This document shows positions 1 to 5,860 of a stretch of 12,161 bases of DNA, piece by piece. Positions within the stretch are counted from its first letter, which is position 1. The number at the start of each line of letters is the position of its first letter. Source of the stretch: Oscillatoria sp. Prado101. GTDB taxonomy: Bacteria; Cyanobacteriota; Cyanobacteriia; Cyanobacteriales; Oscillatoriaceae. The stretch lies in the NCBI GenBank assembly GCA_025454445.1, contig JALOOK010000061.1, forward strand, positions 1 through 12,161, read 5' to 3'. Below the pieces are notes generated by a model. It saw only the letters and a program-made list of their open reading frames with translations. It did not search any database and was not told the DNA's origin. The translations under genes and the position numbers were made by a program.

Positions 1-951
1 ATCGAGGTCAATGTCGGTCAAGATATTCCAGTTTGTGTAATTCCTTACGACGACAATCTCGACAAAATTATGCCGGAAATTCGCTCTAGAGCCAACGTGA
101 CGCTTTACGACAGCCGGGAGTCAATTCAGCGCTGGGAAGAATTTTTTAACGAAGTTTGGGCGGCCCACCCCAGAGCCAAGGATTCCAAGTTTTCTCGGAC
201 TTTTTGGTACAAAGGCCACACCCTGAGAAAGATGGTAGCCTTTGACGGGCCTTTTGAAAAATTTGTCTTTTACGATACAGACAGTTTGGCGATGAAGCCA
301 CTGGATAGTATATTTGAGAAGCTAGACCAGTATGATTTTGTCTTTGACGATTGGGAGCCTGCCAAACCCGCGCCGGTGGCGGCTTTAAATATCTCACTGA
401 TAGAACAAACTGGCATTTACACAGAAGCCGAAATACGGCCTAAGCTTCACTGTTCTAGCTTCTTTGCTTCCAAGCGAGGATTCTTTGATGCGGCAGAATT
501 GGCCCAATTAAAGCAAATGCTGGTAGAACAGCGGGAGGTAGAATGGATTAATGGCAAGGCATGGTGGGATGAAGCTTCTTTGTTTACTTACCTGACGCTG
601 CGGAGCGAACGCCCAATCTTTAACTTCACCCTCAGCCCCAATGGGAATGAGAGAACCGGCAACTGCGCCGATGCCGATCCGTTTGTTAATATAAACAATG
701 TGCTGTATAATGAGGACGGATTGAAACCAATCCACCGCCTCCACTACATGAACTATTCGTCGGCTGACTTTGCCCGGTTGTCTCAGGGGGAAGATGCGGA
801 CATCCGCTACAAAGATATCTTTTTGCACTATCGCTTCCTCAAGCAGCCAGAGCTGCGCCCTAAACAGCTAAAGCCACCCAGTCTGTACGCAAAAGCAAAT
901 CGACTGTGGCAAAAAGCTGTCAGGAAAGTAAAAAGACTGATGGCAGATTGA
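1..951 (+). CDS. Glycosyltransferase, Npun_R2821/R2823-like cyanobacterial family (5' end outside window)
   Basis: The reading frame is open from the first base, so the gene enters from the left; the first in-frame ATG (70) is probably internal, because the residues before it (VCVIPYDDN...) read as the same protein. The 316 visible residues fit a GT-A-fold sugar transferase acting on nucleotide sugars. A YDTDSLAM segment with a DxD motif at window residues 92-94 would bind the metal-nucleotide sugar, and an FDDW segment follows about 22 residues later. The C-terminus is basic (KANRLWQKAVRKVKRLM), which could favour membrane contact. No signal peptide can be judged. It ends 27 nt before a family-2 glycosyltransferase on the same strand, so the two are probably co-transcribed in a polysaccharide or glycosylation cluster. 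The family assignment is from memory of similar cyanobacterial proteins; glycosyltransferase in general is the safer call. Confidence 0.7.
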   Translation: MEVNVGQDIPVCVIPYDDNLDKIMPEIRSRANVTLYDSRESIQRWEEFFNEVWAAHPRAKDSKFSRTFWYKGHTLRKMVAFDGPFEKFVFYDTDSLAMKPLDSIFEKLDQYDFVFDDWEPAKPAPVAALNISLIEQTGIYTEAEIRPKLHCSSFFASKRGFFDAAELAQLKQMLVEQREVEWINGKAWWDEASLFTYLTLRSERPIFNFTLSPNGNERTGNCADADPFVNINNVLYNEDGLKPIHRLHYMNYSSADFARLSQGEDADIRYKDIFLHYRFLKQPELRPKQLKPPSLYAKANRLWQKAVRKVKRLMAD

Positions 952-978
952 AGGCAGGTATGCTAAACTTTTAAGAGA

Positions 979-1926
979 ATGCCTAAAGTAAGCGTTTGCA
1001 TCCCAACTTACAACCGAGTCCACCTGCTGCCGGGGGCGATAGAAAGCGTGCTGCAGCAGACTTATCCAGACTTGGAGTTAATTGTCTGCGATGACGGCTC
1101 TCAGGATGAGACACCGGCGATGATGTCCCCGCTGACAGACAGCAGAATTCGCTACATTCGCCACCCGCAGAATATCGGCAAGAGCAACAATATGCGCTCG
1201 GGCTTTGAAGCGGCAACCGGCGAGTATTTTATTAAGTTTGATGACGATGACCGGCTGACTCCCGAATTTTTCGCCCGCACCTGTGCTATTCTGGATAGTG
1301 ACCCCAGCATTGACTTTGTGGGGACAGACCACTGGGTCATTGATATTAACAGCGTCCGGGATGAGCGCCAGACTGAGTTGAATTCGCGGCGGTGGGGGCG
1401 AGCCGAATTGCCAGCCGGCACAGTTGAGAATTTGCTGGAGGTGGTTTTTGTTAAACAAAGCTTCCAAATAGGGGCTACCTTATTTCGCCGGCAGGCGCTG
1501 CAAGACGTGGGCTTTATGCTGCCCAATATCCAAAATTGCGAGGACAACGATTTATTTGTCCGGCTGGCGCTGGCAGGGAAAAAGGGGTATTATTTACCGG
1601 AGCTGTTGATGGAATATCGGTGCCATGCCGAACAGCAGGGGATTAATCGAGCGATTCCTTTTTTGAAAGATAAACTTAGTTATTTAGAAAATTATCAATT
1701 TGACTCAGCTGAGTTGGAGGCGGTGCGAAAATCGCGCCTGATGGAAACTCAGCTGCTGCTGGGTTTGCGCCTAATAGAAAAGGGAGAAACAGAAAAAGGG
1801 CGGCAGCTAGTGTGGGCGGGAAAGACTTTCTCGCCGGCGAAGGCGTGGGTTGGACTGGCGCTGTCGCTGCTGCCGGTGGGGGTGCGAGGGAAGGCGTTTA
1901 ACGCACTGCGCCGGTGGAGCAAGTGA
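979..1926 (+). CDS. Family 2 glycosyltransferase (GT2)
   Basis: Complete 315-residue inverting GT-A glycosyltransferase. The N-terminus VSVCIPTYNR (4-13) is the classic GT2 opening strand; CDDGS (37-41) contacts the nucleotide; KFDDDD (DDDD at 88-91) supplies the DxD metal site; CED at 187-189 lies where the catalytic base (ED motif) sits. The YRCHAEQQG stretch further on is typical of this family. The last ~70 residues are helical and Leu-rich, without a clear transmembrane segment, so the protein is probably cytosolic or peripherally membrane-bound. The ATG at 979 follows a purine-rich AAGAGA just upstream and gives a start flush with the conserved fold. It lies 27 nt after another glycosyltransferase, suggesting one transcription unit. 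The acceptor and the sugar cannot be told from the sequence. Confidence 0.9.
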   Translation: MPKVSVCIPTYNRVHLLPGAIESVLQQTYPDLELIVCDDGSQDETPAMMSPLTDSRIRYIRHPQNIGKSNNMRSGFEAATGEYFIKFDDDDRLTPEFFARTCAILDSDPSIDFVGTDHWVIDINSVRDERQTELNSRRWGRAELPAGTVENLLEVVFVKQSFQIGATLFRRQALQDVGFMLPNIQNCEDNDLFVRLALAGKKGYYLPELLMEYRCHAEQQGINRAIPFLKDKLSYLENYQFDSAELEAVRKSRLMETQLLLGLRLIEKGETEKGRQLVWAGKTFSPAKAWVGLALSLLPVGVRGKAFNALRRWSK

Positions 1927-2000
1927 GAAGTGATATCGCGTCTGGTTGATTGGCGGAGCACGCACTGCGCCGCAACGCGAGCCTGGATTGAGGCGGAGAG

Positions 2001-2021
2001 GTTTCAGGTTTCAGGTTTCAG
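2001..2021. repeat. Heptanucleotide tandem repeat, 3 x GTTTCAG
   Basis: Three perfect head-to-tail copies of GTTTCAG lie 75 nt after the stop of the GT2 gene. Short tandem heptamers of this kind (STRR-type) are common between genes in filamentous cyanobacteria. No function is inferred. Confidence 0.85.
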
Positions 2022-2123
2022 CTGACAGGCAGCAGGTGGGGGGAGCGTCCCTATGCCGGCAAATATAGCAGTAGCCACTTAGGGCGCGGACGTTGGACAG
2101 GCGTTCCCTCCGTAAGCGTTGCG

Positions 2124-2139
2124 GGACGCGACAGCGTCC
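2124..2139. repeat. Short hairpin in a REP-like intergenic stretch
   Basis: GGACGC and GCGTCC pair perfectly around a GACA loop. The surrounding stretch (about 2090-2160) is dense in GCGTT/GGGAC/CGTCC words, like the dispersed intergenic repeats of filamentous cyanobacteria. It could help end transcription of the glycosyltransferase genes, but no T-run follows, so a repeat is the safer call. Confidence 0.5.
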
Positions 2140-2228
2140 TTCCCTATCGCTACTAGCAAGTGAGATGCCTTGTCCTAAACTGACTGTCTATTGCTATATA
2201 CCCCAGAGTGATTGACTTTGAGGCTCTA

Positions 2229-2400
2229 GTGCGGTAAAGAGATAAAAAGCGGGATGTGGCCAAAGCCGGCTCTGGGGCAGAAAAACCCCCTCGCGCCCCA
2301 GACGCAAGAATGAATCCCGGAAACGGGACTGAAACCGGACGGGCGCACCCCACTTAACCAAGAGCGAAAGTGCGTGACTAGGGTATCGCCGCAATCTAAA
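2229..2400 (+). mobile_element. Probable 5' fragment of a group II intron (domain I), decayed
   Basis: The stretch opens with GTGCG (2229-2233), the consensus 5' end of group II introns, and is rich in RNA-like structure. CTGGGGC (2272-2278) pairs with GCCCCAG (2295-2301). TCCCG-GAAA-CGGGA (2315-2328) is a 5-bp stem closed by a GNRA tetraloop. CGCAC (2344-2348) is complementary to the opening GTGCG. The text around 2354-2385 (AACCAAGAGCGAAAG, then GTGACTAGGG) resembles the AACCGA..GCGAAAGC region of group II domain I. No reverse transcriptase ORF and no domain V/VI are seen, and a coding gene starts at 2443, so this would be a 3'-truncated relic. The 3' limit is approximate. Recognition is from memory of intron sequences, without a covariance-model search. 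The alternative is an unrelated structured leader RNA of the downstream gene. Confidence 0.45.
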
Positions 2401-2442
2401 CTAGGATTTGGGCGTAATTGCCAGGAGGGCAAGGGCGATCGA

Positions 2443-3375
2443 ATGGACGTGCAGGAGCTGAAGTTTCTCTTAAAGTTACTGGGCTTTCCCGAGTGTCGGG
2501 CACCAGTCAGCGAGATTAAGCCCAATCCAAAAATGAAACCCGCCGAGCGAGACAGCATCTGCCGGTCGCTGCGCGAGCGGGACTTGGTGGCTTATTCTTC
2601 GGAAGTGATCAAATTCACCATTGCCCCTCCAGGGAAATCCCTGCTCAAGCTAGACACCACCGGCTTGCCGATTACAGACAAAGAGCTCAAGGTGCTGCAC
2701 GCTTGTGCCTCCGCGACGATTACCCCCGCCGAAGCCGGCATCCCCGCCGCCAACCGGCAGGAGATAGTCCAAGGGTTAGCAGATCGGGGTCTGATTAAGG
2801 CCGAAAAAACCCAAATCAAAGACGTCTGGCTGACAGAGCGCGGAAAACAGTATCTCCTCGACGAGTACGTCCCCAAGGGGAGCGCAGTCGAGATCAGCTT
2901 GGATATGCTGGCCAATTACCTGCGCTTCTTGCGCAAATCCCTGCGGACTGTAGCGCCGCCGGCAACCCCCCTGCAGGAAGGGGCACCGGCAATAGATGGC
3001 CATACCTTGCGGGAGCGCCCCGCCGGCACCGCCCTGAAAAAGGCGGAAGATTCCCCCCGCTCTTCCGGGGGGACAGAGGCAGAGCCGGCACCGGCACCGG
3101 AAAGACAGCTGACTGACGCCGATATTTTGCAGGCGATCCGGGATTTAGACCGGCAGCTGGATACGGACAATTACTTGCCGATTTTCCATCTGCGGCAGAA
3201 GTTAGAGCCGCCGCTCTCCCGGGAGGAATTAAACCGGGCCCTGTATCGCCTGCAGCGAAGCGATAAAATTGAGCTGAGCTCCTTGCAAGAAGCGATCGCA
3301 TACACCCCAGAACAGCTTGACGCCGGCATTCCCCAAGATGTCGGAGGGCCGCTATTTTTTATTATTGTGATTTAG
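2443..3375 (+). CDS. Protein of unknown function with predicted winged-helix domains, upstream of twin ATPase genes
   Basis: 310 residues, not recognised as a named family. The ATG at 2443 is chosen because AGGAGG (2423-2428) lies 14 nt upstream and the protein then starts MDVQELKFLLKLLGFP. A GTG at 2374 would add 23 residues read from the intron-like structured stretch. By eye there are two winged-helix-like segments at ~1-65 and ~66-130 (helix-turn-helix text such as ERDSICRSLRERDLV and RQEIVQGLADRGLI, each followed by a wing-like strand). Then come a Pro/Ala/Glu-rich linker (~160-222) and a third winged-helix-like unit at ~223-290 (LSREELNRALYRLQRSDKIEL). The tail GIPQDVGGPLFFIIV looks like a closing beta strand. 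No catalytic motif is visible, so a DNA-binding or adaptor role for the two P-loop ATPases that follow is inferred. The gap to the next gene is 177 nt and carries three hairpins, so co-transcription is likely but not certain. Confidence 0.8.
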   Translation: MDVQELKFLLKLLGFPECRAPVSEIKPNPKMKPAERDSICRSLRERDLVAYSSEVIKFTIAPPGKSLLKLDTTGLPITDKELKVLHACASATITPAEAGIPAANRQEIVQGLADRGLIKAEKTQIKDVWLTERGKQYLLDEYVPKGSAVEISLDMLANYLRFLRKSLRTVAPPATPLQEGAPAIDGHTLRERPAGTALKKAEDSPRSSGGTEAEPAPAPERQLTDADILQAIRDLDRQLDTDNYLPIFHLRQKLEPPLSREELNRALYRLQRSDKIELSSLQEAIAYTPEQLDAGIPQDVGGPLFFIIVI

Positions 3376-3426
3376 TGGCTCTGTATGTAAATAACCCCGC
3401 AGGGCATCACCCCCCAACGGTTTTTG

Positions 3427-3515
3427 GGACAGGCGTCCCGCCTGTCCTACGCCTCCTCACCCTATTCTCGTTCCCAGGCTCCGCCTGGGAATGAAATAGG
3501 GAGGCTCCGCCTCCC
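3427..3515. repeat. Three hairpins in a row, all with a TCC loop
   Basis: Three perfect hairpins lie between the winged-helix gene and the first ATPase gene. GGACAGGCG/CGCCTGTCC (3427-3447) and TTCCCAGGC/GCCTGGGAA (3471-3491) have 9-bp stems; GGGAGGC/GCCTCCC (3499-3515) has 7 bp. All three share a TCC loop, and in the last two the core is GGC-TCC-GCC. This looks like a cluster of dispersed cyanobacterial REP-like elements. It could lower read-through or stabilise the upstream mRNA. No T-run follows any of them, so a strong intrinsic terminator is not supported. Confidence 0.75.
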
Positions 3516-3523
3516 CCAATCCC

Positions 3524-3544
3524 AAATCTAAAGTCTAAAATCTA
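3524..3544. repeat. Heptanucleotide tandem repeat, AAATCTA/AAGTCTA/AAATCTA
   Basis: Three heptamers (the middle one with one change) end 8 nt before the GTG start of the first ATPase gene. They occupy the place where a Shine-Dalgarno sequence would be expected; none is seen there. A STRR-type repeat, possibly affecting translation of the gene behind it. Confidence 0.75.
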
Positions 3545-3552
3545 AAATTGCC

Positions 3553-5754
3553 GTGGCATCCATAGATCAGATAATTCAACGAGACCCCAACCCCTTTGAC
3601 GCCGAGACCTTTTGGTCGGGGAACTTTTGGCAGGAGCAGCAAAACCCAGCGCTCACTGTTGAGTCGATTCATCAAGAGGCGATTGTCGAGATCGAACTGT
3701 TTCTCGACTTCGTGGCGAAAGATCACCGCACCCGCACCCTGATGCTGGAAGGCGAAACCGGCTCGGGCAAGACCTATTTATTAGGCCGGCTCAAACGCAT
3801 CCTCAACCCCAAAGCCTTTTTCGTCTATATCGAGCCATTTACCGCCAGCGACCACATCTGGCGGCACATCCTGCGCTACACTGTAGATAGTTTGCTGGAA
3901 ATTCCTGAAGGGCAAGGAGAATCACAGTTGATAATCTGGCTCAAGGGTCTGTCGGAATTCAAACAGCGCAGCATTTTCGACATGATCCGGGGCGACCGGC
4001 AACTTTTCATTCGCAACCTCAGGGAAAATTATCCCGCCGGCATCTACAACGCAGCGGAATTTTTTGGCGTATTGTACGACCTCACCAATCCCAAACTGTC
4101 CGCCCTCGCCTGCGAGTGGTTGCGGGGCGACGACTTGGACGAAGAGAGTTTGAAGCTGCTGCGCGTCGGGCACTCGATTGACACCGAAGACGCCGCCCAG
4201 AAAATTCTCGCCAACTTTGGCAGAATTTCTGCAGAAACCCAGCCGATTGTCCTGTGCTTTGACCAGCTAGACAACATCGCCCGCTTGCCAGACGGAGCGA
4301 TTGACCTGCAAACGCTGTTCAACGTCAACTCCGTCATTCACAACCAGAAGCTGAAAAACTTTCTGGTGATGATCAGCATTATAACAGATACTTGGCGGCA
4401 AAATGCCGGTCGCATCCAGCCGACAGATAAAGACCGGATTGATGGGACAATTAAACTCAAACAAATCACCCTCGACCAAGCCGAATCCCTGTGGATGAGC
4501 CGCCTGTACACCCTGTACCGGCAAGCGTCTCCCCCGCCTCCCTCACCCATTTACCCGTTAACCAGGCAAATGCTGGAAGCGAAATTTCCGGGCGGCAAAA
4601 CCAGGCCCAGAAATGTCCTGATTTTGGGCCGGCAGCTATTTCAGGACTTCAAAGTCGGCCTTGTCCGGCACGATGTCGGGCAAGCCGAAATCGTTCGGCC
4701 CTCACTCCCGCAACTCCCACCTTCTCGAGGGGAGGCATTGCAAATTGTTGCACCGGCAGCCGCACCGGCTGTTGCACCGGCTGTTGCACCGGCAGCCGCA
4801 CCGGCTGTTGCACCGGCAGCCGCACCGGCAGTTGCACCGGCTGTTGCATCGGCAACCGCACCGGCAGTTGCACCGGCTGTTGCACAACCGGCAGCTGTTG
4901 AGAATGGGTTCGACGCCATAGCCGCCTTCAAACTGGTGTGGTTGCGGAAATTAACTCAAACCCAGCAGAGAATCACTCGAATTCGCCAATTCTCCTCCCC
5001 GGAACTGATACAGATGCTAGCAGAAGCCCTGGCAGCTTTGCAAGTAGAAGATATTCAGCCGCGCCTGCTGCCCAGCCGCACCTATGCCAGCTATTCGCTC
5101 AGCTATCTGCTGCCGGAACAGTCCCAGCGGGTTGGGGTTGTCTGGAGTGAAGACATGAACAGGACGAAATTTTGCAACCTGATCAAGGTCTGTCAAGAAG
5201 CGGTCGATCAAAATCTCTGCCAAACCCTGCAACTGATTCGGTTTGAGGGAGTTGGGACGCCCAGCAATATGGGGTACAAGCTCTACACACAACTGTTCAG
5301 CGATACCCCCCACAATCACCTGATGCCGAACTTGACTTCGGTGCAGTACCTGGCGACTTACCACAGTTTGGTGAATGACGCTTACTCTGGGGATTTGGTA
5401 GTTGGGCAAGAAACTCCCGATATTAAGGAGTTGGAAGCCTGGATGCGGGAGTCCAAGATTTTGCAGGACTGCCAGCTGTTGGGGGATTTAGGGATTGTGC
5501 GGGTTCCCCTGTTCAGGGAGGAAAACAAGGCGGAGTGGCTGCCGGTGGAAGATTTCTTGCTGAATCGGGTGCGCAACCAGCAATGTCTGGCTCGACAGCG
5601 CTTGATCCAAGAAACGGTCAGCCAATTTTCTTATATGAGTGAAGAGCGCGTCAACCAGCTGATCGAGCATCTGTGTCAGGAGAATCACCAGATTAAAATT
5701 CTCGACCCGCAGGCGAAGCTAGATGACCAGCTGGTGTATGTGCGGCAGAAGTAG
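3553..5754 (+). CDS. P-loop (AAA-type) ATPase with Pro/Ala repeat linker, paralog 1
   Basis: 733 residues. The N-terminal half is an ATPase: Walker A GETGSGKT at 67-74 and Walker B IVLCFD ending at D237, followed by QLDN. By reading it resembles Orc/STAND-like AAA modules that couple ATP hydrolysis to DNA or partner binding; the exact family is not recognised. Residues 400-443 are eleven APAV/APAA-type tetrapeptides, absent from the paralog. The C-terminal half (about 455-640) is conserved with the paralog (SRTYASYSLSYLLP, TSVQYLATYH) but shows no motif I can name. The last ~70 residues look like a winged helix (RLIQETVSQF..SEERVNQLIEHLCQENHQIKIL). The start is GTG at 3553: the downstream paralog begins with the same GTG-GCA-TC(N)-AT(H) codons. 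No Shine-Dalgarno sequence is visible. The gene is followed 106 nt later by its paralog, so the pair is a tandem duplication that may form hetero-oligomers. No signal peptide or membrane segment is seen; it is probably cytosolic. Confidence 0.88.
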   Translation: MASIDQIIQRDPNPFDAETFWSGNFWQEQQNPALTVESIHQEAIVEIELFLDFVAKDHRTRTLMLEGETGSGKTYLLGRLKRILNPKAFFVYIEPFTASDHIWRHILRYTVDSLLEIPEGQGESQLIIWLKGLSEFKQRSIFDMIRGDRQLFIRNLRENYPAGIYNAAEFFGVLYDLTNPKLSALACEWLRGDDLDEESLKLLRVGHSIDTEDAAQKILANFGRISAETQPIVLCFDQLDNIARLPDGAIDLQTLFNVNSVIHNQKLKNFLVMISIITDTWRQNAGRIQPTDKDRIDGTIKLKQITLDQAESLWMSRLYTLYRQASPPPPSPIYPLTRQMLEAKFPGGKTRPRNVLILGRQLFQDFKVGLVRHDVGQAEIVRPSLPQLPPSRGEALQIVAPAAAPAVAPAVAPAAAPAVAPAAAPAVAPAVASATAPAVAPAVAQPAAVENGFDAIAAFKLVWLRKLTQTQQRITRIRQFSSPELIQMLAEALAALQVEDIQPRLLPSRTYASYSLSYLLPEQSQRVGVVWSEDMNRTKFCNLIKVCQEAVDQNLCQTLQLIRFEGVGTPSNMGYKLYTQLFSDTPHNHLMPNLTSVQYLATYHSLVNDAYSGDLVVGQETPDIKELEAWMRESKILQDCQLLGDLGIVRVPLFREENKAEWLPVEDFLLNRVRNQQCLARQRLIQETVSQFSYMSEERVNQLIEHLCQENHQIKILDPQAKLDDQLVYVRQK
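4750..4881 (+). repeat. 12-bp coding minisatellite (APAV/APAA linker)
   Basis: About eleven 12-bp units of the form GCACCGGC(A/T)G(C/T)(C/T) inside the first ATPase gene encode eleven tetrapeptides: four-residue APAA and APAV, with one diverged ASAT. Because each unit is four codons, gain or loss of units keeps the frame. The paralogous gene has only a short Asp-rich linker here, so the array arose, or expanded, after the duplication. Confidence 0.9.
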
Positions 5755-5763
5755 TGACGTGTC

Positions 5764-5833
5764 TCTCGTTGCGCGGGGTCAAGAAAATGTGCCCCTACAG
5801 TAGGGGCGGGCCTTGCTCCCGCCCAGAACGAGA
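5764..5833. repeat. Nested hairpin element between the two ATPase genes
   Basis: TCTCGTT (5764-5770) pairs with AACGAGA (5827-5833) as an outer stem. Inside, GCCCCTA-CAG-TAGGGGC (5791-5807) and GGGCGGG/CCCGCCC (5804-5810 with 5818-5824) are two hairpins sharing bases 5804-5807, so they cannot both form fully. This resembles the dispersed GTAGGGGCGGG-type repeats of cyanobacteria. An attenuator role is possible but unproven. The A-run at 5832-5840 would read as a T-run only on the minus strand. Confidence 0.6.
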
Positions 5834-5860
5834 AAAAAAATCTTCCAACGAGGTGACATT

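Noticed and set aside
2212..2240. Possible promoter TTGACT-17 nt-TAAAGA upstream of the winged-helix gene.
   Set aside because: The -10 matches consensus at only three of six positions, and it would overlap the 5' end of the intron-like element.
2311..2334. Resemblance to the 3' half of a cyanobacterial CRISPR repeat (stem CCCG/CGGG followed by ACTGAAAC).
   Set aside because: Only one copy exists, with no regularly spaced partner and no cas gene; the stem is better explained as part of the group II intron-like stretch.
2374..2442. GTG at 2374 as start of the winged-helix gene.
   Set aside because: The extra 23 residues lie in the intron-like stretch, while ATG 2443 has AGGAGG upstream and begins a sensible helix.
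2194..2558. Overlapping minus-strand ORFs of 66-110 codons.
   Set aside because: They cover the structured non-coding stretch and the antisense of the winged-helix gene, have no recognisable domain, and read as low-quality translations of repeats.
4491..4931. Several long repeat-rich ORFs in other frames across the APAV region.
   Set aside because: They are frame shadows of the 12-bp repeat, which stays open in all frames because its length is a multiple of three.
5813..5860. TTG at 5813 as start of the second ATPase.
   Set aside because: It lies in the hairpin element; the GTG at 5861 has GAGGTGA at good spacing and matches the start of the paralog.
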